A stretch of DNA of 24,801 nt from positions 1-24,801 of the forward strand of contig CAYWGQ010000038.1 of NCBI GenBank assembly GCA_964457725.1, given 5' to 3'. Within the stretch, counting starts at the first letter, position 1, and each line of letters starts with the position of its first letter. Positions 22,523 through 24,801 of this stretch are shown here, piece after piece. The translations under genes were made by a program, and so were the position numbers. Origin of the DNA: FEN-1219 sp964457725 (GTDB lineage: Bacteria > Pseudomonadota > Gammaproteobacteria > Steroidobacterales > Rariloculaceae). The notes beneath the pieces were generated by a model. It did no database searches. It had not been told where the DNA came from and saw only the letters and a program-made list of their open reading frames with translations.

Positions 22523-23446
22523 TCAGCCGCCCTTGGCCGCTCGCATCTGAGACTCCCCGCCCTCGCTGAAGAAGCAGTAGCGCCCCTTCCCCATCCGCTT
22601 CGCGGCGTACATCGCCTGATCGGCGAGCTTCAGCAAGTTGTGCGCATCGCTCGCCTGGGTCGGAAAGAGCGCGATACCGATGCTCGCGGAGACGGCGACG
22701 ACCGCACGATCGACGTTCAGCGCGAAGCGCACCGCGTCGCTCGTCTTGCGAGCCGCGGCCGCGGCATGCTCGCGGGTGCCGACCCCCTCGAGCACGACGA
22801 CGAACTCGTCGCCGCCCATCCGCCCGACGCTGTCGCCGACCCGCACGGACGCCGCGAGACGCTTCGCGACGGCTCGCAACACCGCGTCGCCCGCCGCATG
22901 GCCATAGGTGTCGTTGATCGACTTGAAATTGTCGAGGTCGATGACCATCACCGCGCCGAGCCGCTGGGCGCGCAACGCGTTGCCGATCGCCTTGCCGAGC
23001 TGCGTCCGCACCTCGCTCTGGTTCAGGACGCCCGTCAACGGGTCGTAGCACGCGCGATAACGGAGGCTCCGCTCCTGGCGCTGGCGCTCCATTGCGAGCT
23101 GCAGCACTTGGTGAATGCGCTGGACGGACGTCTCGCCCTTGCTCAGAAAATCCTGCACGCCTGAGCGAATCAGCTCGACGGCGAGTCCGTCGAACTCGCG
23201 ACCCGTCAGCGCGACGAGCGGCAGGTCCGGGTTGATCGCTTTCAGCGCGAGCGCCCCATCCCGGCCGTCCGCATCGGGCAACGTGAGATCGATCAGGCCG
23301 ATGTCGATCGGCTCGGTCGCGACGATCCGCTGCGCTTCCGCAAGCCTGCCCGCGCGCCGGATCTCGTAGCGAGAATCGAGCTGCGTGAGGGCCGCCGCGA
23401 GCGCATCGGCCGCGTCCTCGTGATCCTCGAGCAGCAACACACGCAA
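22523..23446 (-). CDS. REC-GGDEF response regulator (diguanylate cyclase)
   Basis: Response regulator of 307 residues that would make cyclic di-GMP from two GTP when phosphorylated. The receiver domain spans 1-115 (LLLEDHEDAAD, D53 in IDLTLPDADG, K103 in FLSKGE). The GGDEF domain begins at DPLTGVLNQ (135-143) and has DLDNFKSINDTYGHAAGD, the intact GGDEF active site (211-215) and the inhibitory site R202-x-x-D205, so product feedback is expected. I chose the TTG at 23446 with AAGGGG eight bases upstream; the in-frame region further upstream encodes the sigma-54 promoter and is not translated from it. The likely kinase is unknown, though the CHASE8 kinase next door is a good candidate. It runs convergent to yfiR with a 50-base gap. 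Confidence 0.93.
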   Translation of the reverse strand: MRVLLLEDHEDAADALAAALTQLDSRYEIRRAGRLAEAQRIVATEPIDIGLIDLTLPDADGRDGALALKAINPDLPLVALTGREFDGLAVELIRSGVQDFLSKGETSVQRIHQVLQLAMERQRQERSLRYRACYDPLTGVLNQSEVRTQLGKAIGNALRAQRLGAVMVIDLDNFKSINDTYGHAAGDAVLRAVAKRLAASVRVGDSVGRMGGDEFVVVLEGVGTREHAAAAARKTSDAVRFALNVDRAVVAVSASIGIALFPTQASDAHNLLKLADQAMYAAKRMGKGRYCFFSEGGESQMRAAKGG

Positions 23447-23482
23447 AGCTACAACCCCTTCAGAAAGGCACGCTGCTGCACA

Positions 23483-23497
23483 GCAAGGACTGTGCCA
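23483..23497 (-). promoter_or_regulatory. Sigma-54 promoter (REC-GGDEF cyclase)
   Basis: Minus-strand TGGCAC-AGTCC-TTGC followed by T: perfect RpoN consensus, 36 bases before the TTG start at 23446. Confidence 0.85.
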
Positions 23498-23552
23498 GAA
23501 AAGCCGCAGGTGGTTGGCGGCGCGCCACACCGCCCGCGCCGGCCGCCGCGGA

Positions 23553-23571
23553 GCCGGGTCCCCCGACCGGC
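23553..23571 (-). terminator. GC-rich hairpin downstream of arfB
   Basis: GCCGG ... CCGGC inverted repeat with a C-rich loop, in the 111-base gap between the arfB stop (23609) and the cyclase promoter. There is no T-run. The gap is otherwise very GC-rich, with two GGCGCGCC palindromes. A weak terminator call. Confidence 0.3.
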
Positions 23572-23608
23572 CGCGCGGCGCGCCCCGACCCGCCGCTCGT
23601 CCGCGGCC

Positions 23609-24025
23609 CTACGGCTCGATGCGGGCCCGCGAGCGCTTCAGCGCGGCGCGGCGCGCCTTCTCCTCGAGCCGGCGGCGCTCCGCGGAGGCGGGCTTGCGGG
23701 TCGGCTTCCTCGCCCTCGGCGCGACCAACGCCCCGGCGATGAGCTCGCGCAGCCGTTCGAGCGCCGCCTCCTTGTTGCGCTCGAGGCTGCGATGACGTTG
23801 CGACTTGATCACGACGACGCCGTCGGCGGAGATCCGCCGGTCCCGCCGCGCGAGAAGCCGCTCCTTGCAGTCCGGCGGCAGGGCCCGCGACGCCGCGATG
23901 TCGAATCGCAAGTGCGCAGCCGTCGCGACCTTGTTCACGTTCTGGCCGCCGGCGCCCTGCGAGCGGACGGCCGTCAGCTCGATCTCGTCGGCGGGGATCA
24001 CGACGCGGGAGTCGATGCGCAGCAT
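23609..24025 (-). CDS. arfB: ArfB-type ribosome rescue peptidyl-tRNA hydrolase
   Basis: Codon-independent release factor of 138 residues that hydrolyses peptidyl-tRNA on stalled ribosomes. The catalytic GGQ (residues 26-28) lies in RSQGAGGQNVNKVATAAHLR, the class-I release-factor signature; IPADEIELTAVR precedes it. The C-terminal tail is strongly basic (ARKPTRKP ... EEKARRAALKRSRARIEP), which in this family inserts into the empty mRNA channel. Length is normal. The ATG has no clear Shine-Dalgarno. It diverges from the receiver-like gene across 60 bases. Alternative name: YaeJ. Confidence 0.93.
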   Translation of the reverse strand: MLRIDSRVVIPADEIELTAVRSQGAGGQNVNKVATAAHLRFDIAASRALPPDCKERLLARRDRRISADGVVVIKSQRHRSLERNKEAALERLRELIAGALVAPRARKPTRKPASAERRRLEEKARRAALKRSRARIEP

Positions 24026-24035
24026 CGCGCAATTG

Positions 24036-24050
24036 TGGCATAGGTCTTGC
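24036..24050 (+). promoter_or_regulatory. Sigma-54 promoter (receiver-like gene)
   Basis: TGGCAT-AGGTC-TTGC followed by A: exact RpoN-type match in the 60-base divergent gap with arfB, 35 bases before the ATG at 24086. Confidence 0.8.
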
Positions 24051-24085
24051 AGCCCGGACCCGACGTCGAATGGAGGCCATGGACG

Positions 24086-24475
24086 ATGACCATTCGCGTG
24101 CACGTGGCGTGCGACGACGCCGCCTATCGCAGTGCGATCGCGGACTATCTTGCGACGGAGCGCGAGATCGAGATCGTGGGCGTCAGTGACGAGGGACGCG
24201 TCGGGGCAGCCGCCGTGCGGCTGCTGGCACCGGACGTGATCGTGCTGCGCGCGACTCCACGGATGGATCCGACGCAACACGTACGCACCTACCGTAACGC
24301 GGCGCCGGGGCGCGCACTGATCGCATTCTGCGCCGCCGCGGGTCAGGCCGAGCGATATCGCGCGGCGGGTGCGGATGGGGTCGTTCTGGAGGAGGACCCC
24401 GCGAGCAACCTGCGGACGGTGGTGAAAGCGGCATTTCGTCGCACGCATCGCGAGCCGGCCCACGCGGCGTTATAG
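24086..24475 (+). CDS. Stand-alone degenerate receiver-domain protein
   Basis: Protein of 129 residues with the size and fold pattern of a single receiver domain (IRVHVACDDAAYRSAIADYL, EIEIVGVSDEGR, APDVIVL, AAGADGVVLEEDP) and no output domain. The acidic pair is present (D10, D11), but the phospho-acceptor aspartate after PDVIVL is replaced by R55 and the switch lysine by E102. So it is a pseudo-receiver that probably cannot be phosphorylated; it may bind a partner constitutively or sense something else. The ATG with GGAGG nine bases upstream is preferred over the in-frame ATG at 24047, which lies over the -12 element, and an out-of-frame ATG just before it. It is a sigma-54 target ahead of cydA. 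Confidence 0.8.
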   Translation: MTIRVHVACDDAAYRSAIADYLATEREIEIVGVSDEGRVGAAAVRLLAPDVIVLRATPRMDPTQHVRTYRNAAPGRALIAFCAAAGQAERYRAAGADGVVLEEDPASNLRTVVKAAFRRTHREPAHAAL

Positions 24476-24496
24476 CGCATACATATAGTTTCGTAC

Positions 24497-24511
24497 CGGA
24501 CGTTCCGTCCG
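24497..24511. terminator. Short perfect hairpin before cydA
   Basis: CGGACG-TTC-CGTCCG, a 6-base stem with a 3-base loop, in the 88-base gap between the receiver-like gene and cydA. It could attenuate or terminate the upstream transcript or serve as a dyad operator. No T-run and no recognisable ANR/FNR or ArcA box nearby. An AT-rich patch (24472-24496) just before it could hold a housekeeping promoter. Confidence 0.3.
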
Positions 24512-24563
24512 TCGCCGACCCGGAGCTTTCCGGATGACCGCGAATCGCCCGTAGCGAGGCCGA

Positions 24564-24801
24564 ATGCTCGACTCGATTCTCGCCGCGAGAGTCCAGTTCG
24601 CCTTCACGGTTTCGTTTCATATTCTGTTCCCCGCGTTCACGATCGGGCTCGCGAGCTGGCTCGCGATGCTCGAGCTCCTGTGGCTGCGGACGGGCAAGCC
24701 GGCCTATCAAAGCCTCTACGACTTCTGGCTCAGAATCTTCGCCGTTTCGTTCGGGCTCGGCGTCGTCTCCGGCATCGTGATGAGCTTTCAGTTCGGCACG
24801 A
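24564..24801 (+). CDS. cydA: Cytochrome bd ubiquinol oxidase subunit I, N-terminus only
   Basis: First 79 residues of CydA, cut by the right window edge. Cytochrome bd oxidises quinol and reduces oxygen to water with high affinity in the inner membrane. Visible are LDSILAARVQFAFTVSFHIL (the helix carrying the b595-ligand histidine, H19 here), FPAFTIGLASWLAMLELLWL, and the following helix with FAVSFGLGVVSGIVMSFQFG. The ATG is preceded by GAGG. This strengthens the picture of low-oxygen respiration alongside the phosphoketolase pathway. No sigma-54 element lies upstream. Confidence 0.93.
   Translation, partial: MLDSILAARVQFAFTVSFHILFPAFTIGLASWLAMLELLWLRTGKPAYQSLYDFWLRIFAVSFGLGVVSGIVMSFQFGT

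Noticed and set aside
23505..23600. Repeated GGCGCGCC palindromes near 23520 and 23580 as mobile-element ends or an attachment site
   Set aside because: Short GC-only palindromes are expected at this base composition; no recombinase gene, target duplication or tRNA is nearby.
1..24801. CRISPR arrays, tRNA or rRNA genes, insertion sequences
   Set aside because: No regularly spaced repeats, no tRNA-like cloverleaf with a CCA end and no transposase motifs were seen on either strand by eye.

Overview
The window is a dense, high-GC (roughly two-thirds G+C or more) bacterial chromosome segment. It has no rRNA, tRNA, CRISPR array, insertion sequence or phage gene that I can see. Gram-negative envelope genes (TonB-dependent receptor, DegQ-type protease, lipoproteins, AsmA-like protein), a YfiR/CHASE8 module, DUF2959 and cytochrome bd point to a proteobacterium, most likely a high-GC gamma- or betaproteobacterium. 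Every intergenic gap is under 300 bases. The long open frames antisense to the genes are GC-skew shadows.

Layout. 1-3176 (minus): conserved small protein, acetate kinase and phosphoketolase, the last cut by the left window edge. 3235-5321 (minus): UDP-glucuronate decarboxylase-like enzyme and a family-4 glycosyltransferase. 5444-5923 (minus): single-TM protein with an acidic N-terminal motif. 5979-8071 (minus): PAS histidine kinase, membrane protein and DUF421 protein. 8136-9895 (minus): SDR/DoxX fusion and DUF2269 membrane protein. 9972-13231 (minus): HAD phosphatase fused to a P-loop ATPase, then a FAD oxidoreductase with a Rieske domain. 13414-14559 (plus): AsmA/DUF748-like protein, tail-to-tail with exported MsrB (minus). 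15271-17339 (plus): DegQ-like protease and DUF2959 lipoprotein. 17490-17624 (plus): 44-residue exported peptide. 17675-22472: TonB receptor (minus), divergent from a CHASE8 hybrid histidine kinase and a YfiR-family protein (plus). 22523-23446 (minus): REC-GGDEF diguanylate cyclase. 23609-24025 (minus): ArfB. 24086-24475 (plus): degenerate receiver protein. 24564-end (plus): start of cydA.

The main hidden structure is regulatory. Ten sequences matching the sigma-54 (RpoN) -24/-12 promoter lie in the short upstream gaps, nine of them exact matches to TGGCAY-N5-TTGC and one with a single mismatch. Each is correctly oriented, 29-104 bases from a start codon (29-47 for nine of the ten). They cover about ten of sixteen transcription units, and two are back-to-back in the 13.3 kb divergent gap. 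They put phosphoketolase/acetate kinase, nucleotide-sugar and glycosyltransferase genes, a PAS kinase with DUF421, the HAD-ATPase/Rieske operon, an AsmA-like protein, periplasmic protease, a small exported peptide, a diguanylate cyclase and a pseudo-receiver under what looks like one regulon. No sigma-54 activator gene lies inside the window.

The second theme is signalling at the envelope. A TonB receptor, a CHASE8-HAMP histidine kinase and YfiR form a unit in which a kinase takes the place of the usual CHASE8 diguanylate cyclase YfiN, with a separate REC-GGDEF cyclase next door. Metabolic genes (phosphoketolase, acetate kinase, cytochrome bd) fit low-oxygen or overflow energy metabolism; MsrB, DegQ and ArfB fit stress repair.
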